NCBI GenBank assembly: GCA_945867155.1
Contig: CAMBHL010000005.1
Span: 99,486 to 163,485, forward strand
Reading direction: 5' to 3'
Length of the DNA: 64,000 nt
Source: an uncultured Eubacteriaceae bacterium
Lineage (GTDB): Bacteria > Bacillota > Clostridia > Eubacteriales > Eubacteriaceae
The position numbers and the translations under genes were made by a program. Positions 23,361 to 31,964 of the stretch are shown piece after piece (within the stretch, counting starts at the first letter, position 1; the number at the start of each line of letters is the position of its first letter). The notes below the pieces were generated by a model. It made no database searches. It saw nothing but the letters and a program-made list of their open reading frames with translations, and was not told the DNA's origin.

Positions 23361-24311
23361 TTATAACATCACGCGGACCGGGCTGCCGTCTTCCCAGGCG
23401 GTGATGTTTTCGAACACCATGTCCGCGCGGCGGTCGATGGATTCCTTGGTGTCAAAGCCCACGTGCGGCGTGCAGACCAGGTTCGGCGCGCCGAGGAGCG
23501 GGTGATCAGCCGGCAATGGCGGATCTTTTTCGTAAACGTCGATGCCTGCGCAGATCTTGTTCGCCTTGAGGGCTTCTGCGAGGGCGTCAGTGTCGACCAC
23601 CGGGCCTCTGGCGGTGTTGACGAGGATGGCACCCTGTTTCATTTCGGCGATCTGTTTCGCGCCGATGAGGCCCTTCGTCTGCGGGGTCAGCGGGGTGTGC
23701 ACGGAGATGATGTCCGCTTCAGCCATGACGTCGTCTAAAGATTTATAAACCAGACCTAGTTCTTTGGCGCGGTCCCGTTCGCTGCGGCTGTAGCCGATGA
23801 GCTTGCAGTGGAAGGCCTTGAAGAGTTCCGCGGTGCGCAGGCCGATGGCGCCGGTGCCGACGATGCCCACAGTGCGGCCCGCGAGTTCAAAGCCCTGAAG
23901 GCCGGCTTTGCCTTCGCCCGCCTGAACCGCTGCGTCGCAGGCTGGAATGTTGCGCAGGCACGAGAGGGTCAGGCCCACGGCCAGTTCCGCTACGGCGTCG
24001 TCGCAGTAGCCGCCGGTGTTGAAGATGCGGATGCCCCGGCGTTTGCAGGCTTCCACGTCCACGTGGTCGATGCCGACGAAAGCGACGGAAACCACTTTCA
24101 GGTTCGGGTCAGAGTCGATAACCTTGCCTGACAGGGGGTGGTTGGCGATGATGACCACGTCTGCGCCGTCGATGCGCTTGATCTGTTCATCTTCGTCGAG
24201 GGTCAGGTTGTCGTAGCTGACAAATTCATGGCCCCGGGCCGTCATGGCGTCGCCCAGGCTCTTGAGCTTGTCAGCGCTGATGCCTAAGGGTTCCAACAAT
24301 ACGATTTTCAT
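23361..24311 (-). CDS. D-isomer-specific 2-hydroxyacid dehydrogenase
   Basis: A 316-residue NAD(P)-dependent dehydrogenase starting MKIVLLEPLGISADKL. The ATG at 24311 follows AAGGAGG; the longer open frame runs into the promoter. Rossmann motif VGIVGTGAIGLRTAE near residue 138; catalytic Arg in VNTARGPVVDTDAL, Glu in DVYEKDPP and His in TPHVGFDT. It interconverts a 2-keto and a D-2-hydroxy acid, such as glyoxylate/glycolate or hydroxypyruvate. A promoter-like TATAAT near 24364-24369 lies upstream with a dyad GACAGAATTTTGTC beside it. It may handle glyoxylate-type products of the ureide genes; that link is inferred. Confidence 0.88.
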   Translation of the reverse strand: MKIVLLEPLGISADKLKSLGDAMTARGHEFVSYDNLTLDEDEQIKRIDGADVVIIANHPLSGKVIDSDPNLKVVSVAFVGIDHVDVEACKRRGIRIFNTGGYCDDAVAELAVGLTLSCLRNIPACDAAVQAGEGKAGLQGFELAGRTVGIVGTGAIGLRTAELFKAFHCKLIGYSRSERDRAKELGLVYKSLDDVMAEADIISVHTPLTPQTKGLIGAKQIAEMKQGAILVNTARGPVVDTDALAEALKANKICAGIDVYEKDPPLPADHPLLGAPNLVCTPHVGFDTKESIDRRADMVFENITAWEDGSPVRVML

Positions 24312-24413
24312 ACGATATTTCCTCCTTTTTGGGAAAGCTTCGCGCTTTTCCCGTCCGTGACTTTTATTATAGCACATTTAAGACAGAATTTTGTCCTGAA
24401 ATGGGAAATATCG

Positions 24414-24944
24414 TCACAGCACCTCTGATCCGTGCATGGACACCGTTCCCGGGTTCCACAGGGTGAGCCGCCCCGAGGCCCGGGTTTTGTTCAAGTCGAT
24501 GAGGCGCTGGTTGGCCGACCCCCGGTACAGCAGGCGGATATTTTTCTGGGCTTCGATAAAAGGCCCGTCCACGAGGACGTCCAGCACCTCTAAAAAATCC
24601 GCTGCCGGCTTTTCGAGCATTTCGTAGGGATAACCCGAATAGCACCAAATCGAGCGTTTCGGGTACCGGGCCCGAATGGCTTTCGCGAGGGGCAGGAGCA
24701 CCGCCCGGTTGGCCGGCTCCATGGGCTCGCCCCCGAGGAAGGTCACCCCGGTGTAATAGGGCGCATCGAGCTTTTCCAAAATTTTTTGCTCTGTTTCTTT
24801 TGTAAAAACCTCGCCGTAATCAAAAGCCTGGGCCTTCTCGTTAAAACAGCCGGGGCAGTGCCGGGTACAGCCCGACACAAACAGGCTCAGGCGGATGCCC
24901 GGGCCGTTGGCGATGTCGTGGGGATGAATGTCAGCGTAGTGCAT
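24414..24944 (-). CDS. nrdG: Anaerobic ribonucleotide reductase activating enzyme
   Basis: A 176-residue radical SAM activase with FVSGCTRHCPGCFN, giving the CxxxCxxC iron-sulfur site near residue 26, and TFLGGEPM (SAM-binding GGE). C-terminal VLVDGPFIEAQK...YRGSANQRLIDL is typical of NrdG. It makes the glycyl radical on NrdD, encoded 20 bases upstream in the same operon. Length is normal. Confidence 0.95.
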   Translation of the reverse strand: MHYADIHPHDIANGPGIRLSLFVSGCTRHCPGCFNEKAQAFDYGEVFTKETEQKILEKLDAPYYTGVTFLGGEPMEPANRAVLLPLAKAIRARYPKRSIWCYSGYPYEMLEKPAADFLEVLDVLVDGPFIEAQKNIRLLYRGSANQRLIDLNKTRASGRLTLWNPGTVSMHGSEVL

Positions 24945-24964
24945 GGCGTGTCTCTATCAACGAT

Positions 24965-27160
24965 TTATAAGTGCAACACCCGTTCGGCGATTTCCTGGGT
25001 GCGCCCCTGGTTGAAGCCCGTAGCGCCACCTAAGTAGCCGCACACCCGGCGCACAACAGAGAGCTTGTTTAAATCCCGGTTGCCGCAGTTGGGGCATTCC
25101 CAGACGAGCTTTCCCGCTTCGTCCGGAACCGCCTTGATTTCCCCGTCGTAGCCGCACACCTCGCAGTAGTCGCTCTTGGTGTTGAGCTCCGCGTACATGA
25201 TGTGGTCGTAGATGTGGCGCATGACGGCCAGCACCGCCGGGATGTTGTCCTGCATGTTCGGCACCTCCACGTAGGAGATCGCCCCGCCCGGAGACAGTTT
25301 CTGAAAGTCCGATTCGAAGCTCAGTTTCGTAAAGGCGTCGATGGGCTCGGTGACGTGGACGTGGTAGGAATTGGTGATGTAGTTCTTGTCCGTCACCCCG
25401 GGGATGATGCCGAAGCGCTTCTGGAGGCATTTCGCGAATTTGTACGTCGTGGATTCCATCGGCGTGCCGTACACCGAGTAGGCAATGTTTTCCTTTTCCC
25501 GCCACTTGGCGCACGCGTCGTTGAGGTGCTGCATCACCGCCATGGCGAAGGGCTTCGCTTCGGGGTCGGTGTGGGATTTTCCAGTCATGTACCGGCACAT
25601 TTCGTACAGCCCCGCGTAGCCGAGGGAAATCGTGCTGTACCCGCCGAACAGGAGCTTGTCGATGGTTTCCCCGGGTTTAAGTCTGGCCAATGCGCCGTAC
25701 TGCCACAATATCGGCGCCACGTCCGAGGGCGTGCCCAGGAGCCGTTCATGGCGGGCGCGCAGAGCCCTATGGCAGAGTTCGAGGCGTTCGTCGAGGATAT
25801 CCCAGAACTTGTTCATGTCCCCGCCCGAGGAGCAGGCCACGTCCACGAGGTTGATCGTCACGACCCCCTGATTGAACCGGCCGTAGAACTTGTGGGAGCC
25901 GTCGGGGTTCGTGATCGCCGGCTCGTCGGTCAGGAACGACCGGCAGCCCATGCACGTGTACACATTGCCGTTTTTGAGGCTTTTCATCACCTTCGCCGAG
26001 ATGTAGTCCGGCACCATGCGCTTCGCCGTGCACCGAGCCGCGAGGTCGGTCAGATAATAGTACGGGCTGTCGGGATGGATGTTGTCTTCGTCAAGGACGT
26101 AGATGAGCTTCGGGAAGGTGGTGGTCACCCACACGCCCTGGGCGTTCTTCGTGCCCTGGATGCGCTGGTTGAGGACTTCTTCGATGCACAGGGCCAGATC
26201 CCGTCTTGCCGGGCCTGCCGGGGCTTCGTCGAGGTACATGAACATCGTCACAAAGGGCGCCTGGCCGTTGCACGTCATCAGGGTGATGAGCTGGTACTGA
26301 ATCGTCTGAATCCCGCTCTTGATTTCTTTTTTCAGGCGCCGTTCGGCGATGGCGTTGATCTGGTCGTCATCGGCTTCGATCCCCGCCGCGCGCAGGTCTT
26401 CCCGGGTGCGGGCCCGAAGGCTCTTTCGGCTCACGTCGACGAATTTCGACACGTGATACAAAGAAAAGCTCTGGCCCCCGTACTGGTTGCTCGCCACCTG
26501 GGCGACGATCTGGGTCGTGATGTTGCACGCGGTGTAAAAGCTGTGGGGCTTGTCGATTTTCGTCCCGGAGATCACCGTGCCGTTCTGGAGCATGTCGTCT
26601 AAGTTGATCAGATCGCAGTTGTGTTCCCGCATCGCGAAATAATCGGCATCGTGGAAATGGATGATCCCTTCTTCGTGGGCCTTGACGATGTCTTCGGGCA
26701 GAAAGAGGCGGCGGGTTAGATCGCGGCTGACTTCCCCGGCGATGTAGTCCCGCTGGGTCGAGTTGATGGTCGGATTCTTGTTGGCGTTTTCCTGCTTGAC
26801 CAGTTCGTTGTTGCGGTTGATTAAGGACAGAATTTTGCGGTCCGTGGTGTTGGAGCGGCGCAGAGCCGTCCGCTTGTCCCGGTAGTGCATGTAGGCTTGG
26901 GCCACTTCGTAGCCCCGCATTTCCATGATCCCCGTTTCCACGAGATCCTGGATGTCTTCCACCCCTGCCGCGTGGGTATAACCTGCGAGCTGCTTTTCCA
27001 CATTGTGGGCGATGGCTTCGATCTGGCTCGAGTTCATCTGTCGAATCGGGTCCACTTCGGCGTTGGCCTTGGAGACCGCTGCCACAATTTTCGTCCGGTC
27101 AAAACGCACTTCTTCCCCGCTGCGCTTGATGATGTTGATGATCTTTCTTTCTCTGCCCAT
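24965..27160 (-). CDS. nrdD: Anaerobic (class III) ribonucleoside-triphosphate reductase
   Basis: A 731-residue glycyl radical enzyme that makes dNTPs without oxygen. Residues about 5-95 are an ATP-cone domain (IIKRSGEEVRFDRTKI). The barrel carries the catalytic Cys-rich region YTCMGCRSFL, and NQGVVTINL. The C terminus has a zinc site CEVCG/CPNCG and the glycyl radical motif RRVCGYLGG near residue 706. The presence of an oxygen-sensitive enzyme supports an anaerobic lifestyle. It leads the nrdDG operon, with promoter and NrdR boxes upstream. No intein or disruption seen. Confidence 0.96.
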   Translation of the reverse strand: MGRERKIINIIKRSGEEVRFDRTKIVAAVSKANAEVDPIRQMNSSQIEAIAHNVEKQLAGYTHAAGVEDIQDLVETGIMEMRGYEVAQAYMHYRDKRTALRRSNTTDRKILSLINRNNELVKQENANKNPTINSTQRDYIAGEVSRDLTRRLFLPEDIVKAHEEGIIHFHDADYFAMREHNCDLINLDDMLQNGTVISGTKIDKPHSFYTACNITTQIVAQVASNQYGGQSFSLYHVSKFVDVSRKSLRARTREDLRAAGIEADDDQINAIAERRLKKEIKSGIQTIQYQLITLMTCNGQAPFVTMFMYLDEAPAGPARRDLALCIEEVLNQRIQGTKNAQGVWVTTTFPKLIYVLDEDNIHPDSPYYYLTDLAARCTAKRMVPDYISAKVMKSLKNGNVYTCMGCRSFLTDEPAITNPDGSHKFYGRFNQGVVTINLVDVACSSGGDMNKFWDILDERLELCHRALRARHERLLGTPSDVAPILWQYGALARLKPGETIDKLLFGGYSTISLGYAGLYEMCRYMTGKSHTDPEAKPFAMAVMQHLNDACAKWREKENIAYSVYGTPMESTTYKFAKCLQKRFGIIPGVTDKNYITNSYHVHVTEPIDAFTKLSFESDFQKLSPGGAISYVEVPNMQDNIPAVLAVMRHIYDHIMYAELNTKSDYCEVCGYDGEIKAVPDEAGKLVWECPNCGNRDLNKLSVVRRVCGYLGGATGFNQGRTQEIAERVLHL

Positions 27161-27214
27161 ACGCTCCTCCTCTATATCAAAAGCTTAAACTTAAAACAAA
27201 AGTAATGCACCGCT

Positions 27215-27283
27215 ATTATATGGCTGGCCGGTCGAAAAATCAAGATATAGATGATGGTAATTTTAAAACCTACTAGATATAGT
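27215..27283 (-). promoter_or_regulatory. nrdD promoter with two NrdR boxes
   Basis: Minus-strand TTGATT (27243-27238), 17 bases, TATAAT (27220-27215). On the minus strand ACTATATCTAGT (27283-27272) fits the NrdR box consensus ACWATATMTWGT completely. A second copy, TCTATATCTTGA (27251-27240), overlaps the -35 and differs only at the outer bases. The two are 32 bases apart, about three helical turns, as in known tandem NrdR sites. Repression of nrdDG by NrdR-dATP is the expected effect. Confidence 0.8.
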
Positions 27284-27438
27284 TTAATGTAAACGCCTAA
27301 AAGGGCGGTGCTCCGGCTTTTTCTCCTCAAATCGCATAAATTGTACAAGTAAGATTTTGTCAAAAAATATCTAAATTTTATCGCTTTTTTCCCAACTATG
27401 GTATAATATAATTATCATTTAAACCAAAGGATAAAAAG

Positions 27439-28803
27439 ATGTCAGAAACACTTTCTGATCAAAATGATCAAAAACGAAATAAAAAAGAAAAAGCGCCGAA
27501 ACAGGCCGAGCTGCTCAAGCGTCTCAGCGCCTACAGCCGAGATAATCAGGACGAAGAGCCCCATCTGGAACTCCAGGACGTCTTCGACATGGACCTGCTC
27601 CAGCGCATCCAGGACGCCTTTTCCGACGCCACCGGGGTCGCGGTGATCATCGTCGACCGCAAAGGACGGCCGGCGCTTAAATACAGCAACTTCACGGCCT
27701 TCTGCTCGGCCATCCGCACCATTCCGGAATACTTCAACTACTGCACCAGCTCCGACGACTGGGGCGGGCGCAACGCCAACAGCGTCCACAGTCCCCGGAT
27801 CTACCGCTGTCACGGCGGCCTCGTCGACATGGCGGTGCCGATCCAGGTCCGGGGGGAATACATCGGCGCCATCCTCGCGGGCCAGGTTCAGATCCCGCCT
27901 GAAGAGGCGGCGACCCTGCCCCATGGCGCTCCGGGCTGCCCGACGGATTTTTCGGACCATCCGGAATTCTTAAAGCTGCGCAAAGACGTCTACCACTCGA
28001 CTTTGAAGCGGGTCCGGGGAGCGGCGGACCTCATGTTCACCATCGCCAACTACCTGGCGGAGCTGTCAGCGTCCCGGATCATGCAGGAAAAGCTCCAGCG
28101 CACCAACGAAAAACTCATGCTGGAAATGCACCGGCGGACCGAAGCGGAATCGGCCCTCAGAGACGCGGACCTGCGCGCCTTAAAGGCCCAGATCAACCCC
28201 CATTTCTTTTTCAACGTCCTCAACACCATCGGCCGGCTGGCGATGCTCGAAGGGGCGACTCAGACCCAGGAAATGGTCTACCACTTTTCAGATCTGCTCC
28301 GCTACACCTTGAAGTCCGGGGACAATGACTTCGTGAAACTCAAAGACGAAATCGACAACGCGAAGAACTTTCTCCACATCCAGAAGGTGCGCCAGGGGGA
28401 TCACCTCCTGTTCAGCTTCGACTGCGACGAGACTTTGAACGACGCCTTCTGCCCGTTCATGGTCATCCAGCCCTTTGTGGAAAACGCCATCAAATACGTG
28501 GTCGAAGCCCGGCGCGAGGCGTCCACCATCACCATCAAGACCGAGGCCGACGGCGGCGACATCCTCATCCACATCGTCGACGACGGGGACGGCATCCCCG
28601 ACGCCACCATCGACGCCCTGCTCGGCGAAAACGCCCGGACCGGTGAGACCGAAAAGGGCATGGGCATCGGGGTAAAAAACGTCAACAAGCGCCTGCGCTA
28701 CTACTACGGCAAGCCCTACGGGGTTTCCTACGTCAAGGGGCTTGACGCCGGCACCCACGCCATCATCCGGATTCCCAACAAGACCCTGCCGGAATCCCGT
28801 TAA
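27439..28803 (+). CDS. LytS-type sensor histidine kinase with PocR ligand-binding domain
   Basis: A 454-residue cytosolic sensor. Residues about 40-185 form a PocR domain (LELQDVFDMDLLQRIQDAFSDATG...) with Cys and His residues in FNYCTSSDDWGG and YRCHGGLVDMAVPI that could bind a ligand or metal. A helical linker follows. The His_kinase dimerisation region has LKAQINPHFFFNVLNTIGRL with the phospho-acceptor His near residue 255, and the ATPase domain has VENAIKYV, VDDGDGIP and GMGIGVKNV. No membrane segment. It forms a pair with the AraC-type response regulator 27 bases downstream. An extended -10 (TGGTATAAT, ending 27407) lies just upstream. Confidence 0.92.
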   Translation: MSETLSDQNDQKRNKKEKAPKQAELLKRLSAYSRDNQDEEPHLELQDVFDMDLLQRIQDAFSDATGVAVIIVDRKGRPALKYSNFTAFCSAIRTIPEYFNYCTSSDDWGGRNANSVHSPRIYRCHGGLVDMAVPIQVRGEYIGAILAGQVQIPPEEAATLPHGAPGCPTDFSDHPEFLKLRKDVYHSTLKRVRGAADLMFTIANYLAELSASRIMQEKLQRTNEKLMLEMHRRTEAESALRDADLRALKAQINPHFFFNVLNTIGRLAMLEGATQTQEMVYHFSDLLRYTLKSGDNDFVKLKDEIDNAKNFLHIQKVRQGDHLLFSFDCDETLNDAFCPFMVIQPFVENAIKYVVEARREASTITIKTEADGGDILIHIVDDGDGIPDATIDALLGENARTGETEKGMGIGVKNVNKRLRYYYGKPYGVSYVKGLDAGTHAIIRIPNKTLPESR

Positions 28804-28830
28804 GAAAAAGGAAATTAGAAAGAGGTCGTT

Positions 28831-29889
28831 ATGTATAAAATTTATATTGTAGAAGATGAACATTTGGAAAGAAAGGCCCTGCAGATGATTTTGAACGGCC
28901 AGGCGCCCAACGTGAAAATCGTCGGCACCGCCGCCTCGGGGAAGGACGCCCTCAAGGGCATCGAAGAAACCGACCCCCAGATCATTCTCATGGACATCAA
29001 CATCCCGGAAATCAACGGCATCGAAGTGCTGCGCCGGGTCAAGAAGGCAGACCCTGAAAAGAAGGTCATCCTCATCACCGCCTTCAACGAATTCGATTTT
29101 GCCCACCAGGCCATCAAGGCGAAGGTGGACGACCTGCTCCTGAAGCCGATCCGCCCAGAACAGCTCATCGCGTCCATCAACCAGGCCATCGAAAGCCTCC
29201 AGGCCAACACCCGCAGCAACATCGACGAAAAGATGAGCGAAATCATCTACGCGGTGGTGCACAAGAAATACGCCCAATGCCGCAAGACGGTCCAGGCTTA
29301 TCTGGATCTCCTCTACGACCACTACGGCTTCGATTTGATCTCGATTCAGAAAGAAGTTCAGCGGCTGATCAAGGAGCTGCAGAACGTCGCCAACGACAAC
29401 GGCGGCTACGAAATCGTCTCGCCCCTGAAGAACACCAGCGGCCACAAGCATTTCGCCCGCCAGTTCCAGAACCGCTACAACCTCCGGGTCGAAATCATGA
29501 AGGTCATCGGCAAGATCTTCGACCACATGAAGACGAACCCGGAACGCAAGAGCTCCATCGAAGACATCTTAAACTACATCGACCGCAACGCCGCCAACGA
29601 CATTTCCTTAGAACAGGTCGGCGAGTACGCGAACATGAGCTCGTATTATTTATCTAAGATTTTCAAGAAAGAAACCGGGATGAACTTCGTCACCTACCTG
29701 ACCCAGCAGAAGATCCAGATCGCCAAGGACATGCTCGTGAACACCGACACGCCGATCATCAACATCGCCCTCGACCTGTCCTACCACGAACCCAATTATT
29801 TTTCAAAAGTATTTAAGAAAAACGTCGGCATCACCCCGACGGCCTACCGCAAAAAATACCGCAGTAAAACCGCCGCAGCGGAAGAATAA
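28831..29889 (+). CDS. AraC-type response regulator (YesN-like)
   Basis: A 352-residue two-component regulator: receiver domain residues 1-120 with VEDEHLERKAL, phospho-acceptor Asp in LMDINIP near residue 53 and LITAFNEFDFA, LLLKPIRPEQL. A helical linker of about 120 residues follows. The C-terminal AraC DNA-binding domain has two HTH motifs (ISLEQVGEYANMSSYYLSKIFKKETG and INIALDLSYHEPNYFSKVFKKNVG). Partner of the PocR kinase upstream. Its own target is not shown; the convergent FeS operon at 29.9-32.9 kb is one candidate, although its promoter is 4 kb away. RBS AGAAAGAGG precedes the ATG. Confidence 0.93.
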   Translation: MYKIYIVEDEHLERKALQMILNGQAPNVKIVGTAASGKDALKGIEETDPQIILMDINIPEINGIEVLRRVKKADPEKKVILITAFNEFDFAHQAIKAKVDDLLLKPIRPEQLIASINQAIESLQANTRSNIDEKMSEIIYAVVHKKYAQCRKTVQAYLDLLYDHYGFDLISIQKEVQRLIKELQNVANDNGGYEIVSPLKNTSGHKHFARQFQNRYNLRVEIMKVIGKIFDHMKTNPERKSSIEDILNYIDRNAANDISLEQVGEYANMSSYYLSKIFKKETGMNFVTYLTQQKIQIAKDMLVNTDTPIINIALDLSYHEPNYFSKVFKKNVGITPTAYRKKYRSKTAAAEE

Positions 29890-29918
29890 AAAAAGGACCA
29901 ATGGTCCTTTTTTTTATG
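29888..29918. terminator. Bidirectional terminator between response regulator and activase
   Basis: AAAAGGACC-AAT-GGTCCTTTT followed by further T on both strands, between convergent genes. Confidence 0.75.
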
Positions 29919-30885
29919 CGTGTTTCGCCTGCCTTGCGGTGATGTCTCCTTTTTCGCAGCGGTTGCCCCAGTTGTCGATGAGCTTCCCGTCCCGGTAGAC
30001 GCAGATGATTTCACAGCGGTTCGGGCACTGGCCGCAGATCACTTCCCGGGTCTTGAAGGCCACGTTTTCGATGCCGAAGTCGAAGACCTTTCTTGCGTCG
30101 TGGTGCTTCGCGAGAATCGCCGCACCGATGGCCCCCATGAGGTGGCCGTTTTCGTCCACAATGACAGGCGCCCCGAGGGCCCGTTCAAAGGCTTTCACCA
30201 CGCCGATGTTCTTCGACACGCCCCCCTGGAACACGATGGGTTCCTGGATGCGTTTGCCCTTGCCCACGTTGTTGAGGTAGTTGCCGACCACCGCTTCGCA
30301 CAGGCCGGCGACGATGTCCTCTTTGGTGTGGCCCATCTGAATCTTGTGGACCAGGTCCGATTCGGCGAACACGGTGCAACGGGCCGCGATGTGGGTCGGG
30401 TGGGCCGACTTCAGCGCCACCGCGCCCATATCCTCTACCGGAATGCCGAGGCGCCGGGACTGGGACGACAGAAAGGCGCCGGTCCCCGCCGCGCACAGGG
30501 TGTTCATCGCGTAGTCGATGGCGATGCCGTTTTCCAGCAGGATGATTTTTGAATCTTGGCCGCCGATTTCGAGAATGGTTCTGACGTCCGGGTGGTAAGC
30601 CGTCGTTCCCACGGCGTGAGCCGTGATTTCGTTCTTCACCACCGTGGCGCCGAGCATGGCGCCGACGAGCTTCCGGGCCGAGCCCGTGGTGCCCGTGGCC
30701 ACCACCTGCCAAGCGTTTCGGTCAAACTGGGCGCCGAGCTTTTCGATGAGACGCTTCACCGCGCCGATGGGGTCCCCTTCCGTCCAGATGTAGGCCGAGG
30801 CGAGGAGGTTTTTGTCCCCGTCCATGATGACGCCCTTCGTCGAGATGGACCCGACGTCGACGCCGAGATATGCTTCTTTTTTCAT
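29914..30885 (-). CDS. BadF/HgdC-type ATPase activator of 2-hydroxyacyl-CoA-dehydratase-like enzymes
   Basis: A 323-residue ASKHA-fold ATPase with YLGVDVGSISTKGVIMD at the start, ATGTTGSARKL, EIGGQDSKII, and CAAGTGAFLSSQSRRLG as the FeS-cluster-proximal Cys; QGGVSKNIGVVKAFE and the C-terminal CGQCPNRCEI add further cysteines. The ATG at 30885 overlaps the upstream gene stop as ATGA. A C-terminal CxxCxxxC segment is longer than in classic HgdC and occurs in stand-alone activators of unknown partners. It should use ATP to drive a low-potential electron into the two dehydratase-like proteins encoded upstream. Confidence 0.85.
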   Translation of the reverse strand: MKKEAYLGVDVGSISTKGVIMDGDKNLLASAYIWTEGDPIGAVKRLIEKLGAQFDRNAWQVVATGTTGSARKLVGAMLGATVVKNEITAHAVGTTAYHPDVRTILEIGGQDSKIILLENGIAIDYAMNTLCAAGTGAFLSSQSRRLGIPVEDMGAVALKSAHPTHIAARCTVFAESDLVHKIQMGHTKEDIVAGLCEAVVGNYLNNVGKGKRIQEPIVFQGGVSKNIGVVKAFERALGAPVIVDENGHLMGAIGAAILAKHHDARKVFDFGIENVAFKTREVICGQCPNRCEIICVYRDGKLIDNWGNRCEKGDITARQAKHA

Positions 30886-31964
30886 AGGATCACCTTTCTT
30901 CGCATCGCGATCATGTCGTAGAACGCCTCGAGCCGGGTCATGAGCCCCGCCGTGGCGGTTTCCGTGTCGTAGGTTAAAAACAGCACCGGGATTTTGTAAT
31001 CCTCGGAAATGCGGCGCAGCACCGGCATGATTTCGATTTCCGGCGTGCACCCCGCGGACTTGACGTGGATGATCCCGTCAAAGCCGTCCTCCGCGTACTT
31101 CTTCGCCTTCCAGATGTTGGCCGTGGACGTAGGCCCCATTTCGTAGCGGCAGTAGTCTTTGATCCGCACGTGGAGGTTCTTTTCCCCGGGGTAGTCGAGA
31201 TTTCTGTGGGAGACGTTCATCCACCGGTGCACCTCGACCCCCATGTCCGCGAGGGCCTGTTCCAGATCCAGATTCGAAAAGGCGTCCATCACCGTGAAAT
31301 ACTCGCCGATGAGGCCGACCTTGAGCACCGGCTCTGGCTTTTTCACCGGCAGGGTCTCAAAGGCGTTCAGGCAGGCGCGGTAGCCCCTGTCGATGTCTTT
31401 CCGGCTTTTCGCCGAAGTCATGGCCTTAAAAAACCGATTCAACGCCGCCTTGAAGCTGCCTTTTTCAGTTTCAAAGCCGCAGTTCATGTAGTACTGGCAT
31501 TCGATGTCGTCGATGTGCTGCACCATGTCCAGGGCCTCTTTCAGGGCCTTGAGGACTTTCGGCGGCCGGGGATGGGGTGTGATCGCCTTCAGAGCCTTGA
31601 GATAATCCTTGGGGCGGCCCGTGGTGTACTCGGCGAAATTCACGTAGTCAAACGTGTAGCCCTGCTCCCTTAAAATCGACTCGGCGAGCTCCCCGTAATA
31701 GCCCAGGCGGCAGTAGCCCATGGTCATGATCAGGGTGTCAGCTCCGGCTTCGAGGGCCTCGATCATGGAGCCTAAGATCGTCTTGAACGGCGTGCACACC
31801 ATGTCCGGGGCGAGCTTTTCCCCGAGGGCCATGGTCCGCCGGGTCATCGCCGGCTGCATCACGTAGATCTGGCCGAGGCCCTGCTCGATGAGGTACTTCA
31901 CCGCCGGGTTGTAGTGGGCGATCATCGGAAACGCGACTTTGCGCTTGGTTTCGTTTTGACTCAT
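30882..31964 (-). CDS. 2-Hydroxyacyl-CoA-dehydratase-like FeS protein (HgdB-type)
   Basis: A 360-residue protein starting MSQNETKRKVAFPMIAHYN with the fold pattern of the DUF2229/HGD-D group. Candidate cluster cysteines are spread in DMVCTPFKTILGSM near residue 57, MGYCRLGYYGE near 84, YYMNCGFE near 162, DYCRYEMGPTS near 273 and SAGCTPEIEIMP near 304. It ends YDTETATAGLMTRLEAFYDM, the typical C-terminal motif. It overlaps both neighbours by 4 bases. In larger relatives the same modules are fused into one protein of over 1,000 residues; here they are split. Substrate unknown. Confidence 0.75.
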   Translation of the reverse strand: MSQNETKRKVAFPMIAHYNPAVKYLIEQGLGQIYVMQPAMTRRTMALGEKLAPDMVCTPFKTILGSMIEALEAGADTLIMTMGYCRLGYYGELAESILREQGYTFDYVNFAEYTTGRPKDYLKALKAITPHPRPPKVLKALKEALDMVQHIDDIECQYYMNCGFETEKGSFKAALNRFFKAMTSAKSRKDIDRGYRACLNAFETLPVKKPEPVLKVGLIGEYFTVMDAFSNLDLEQALADMGVEVHRWMNVSHRNLDYPGEKNLHVRIKDYCRYEMGPTSTANIWKAKKYAEDGFDGIIHVKSAGCTPEIEIMPVLRRISEDYKIPVLFLTYDTETATAGLMTRLEAFYDMIAMRRKVIL

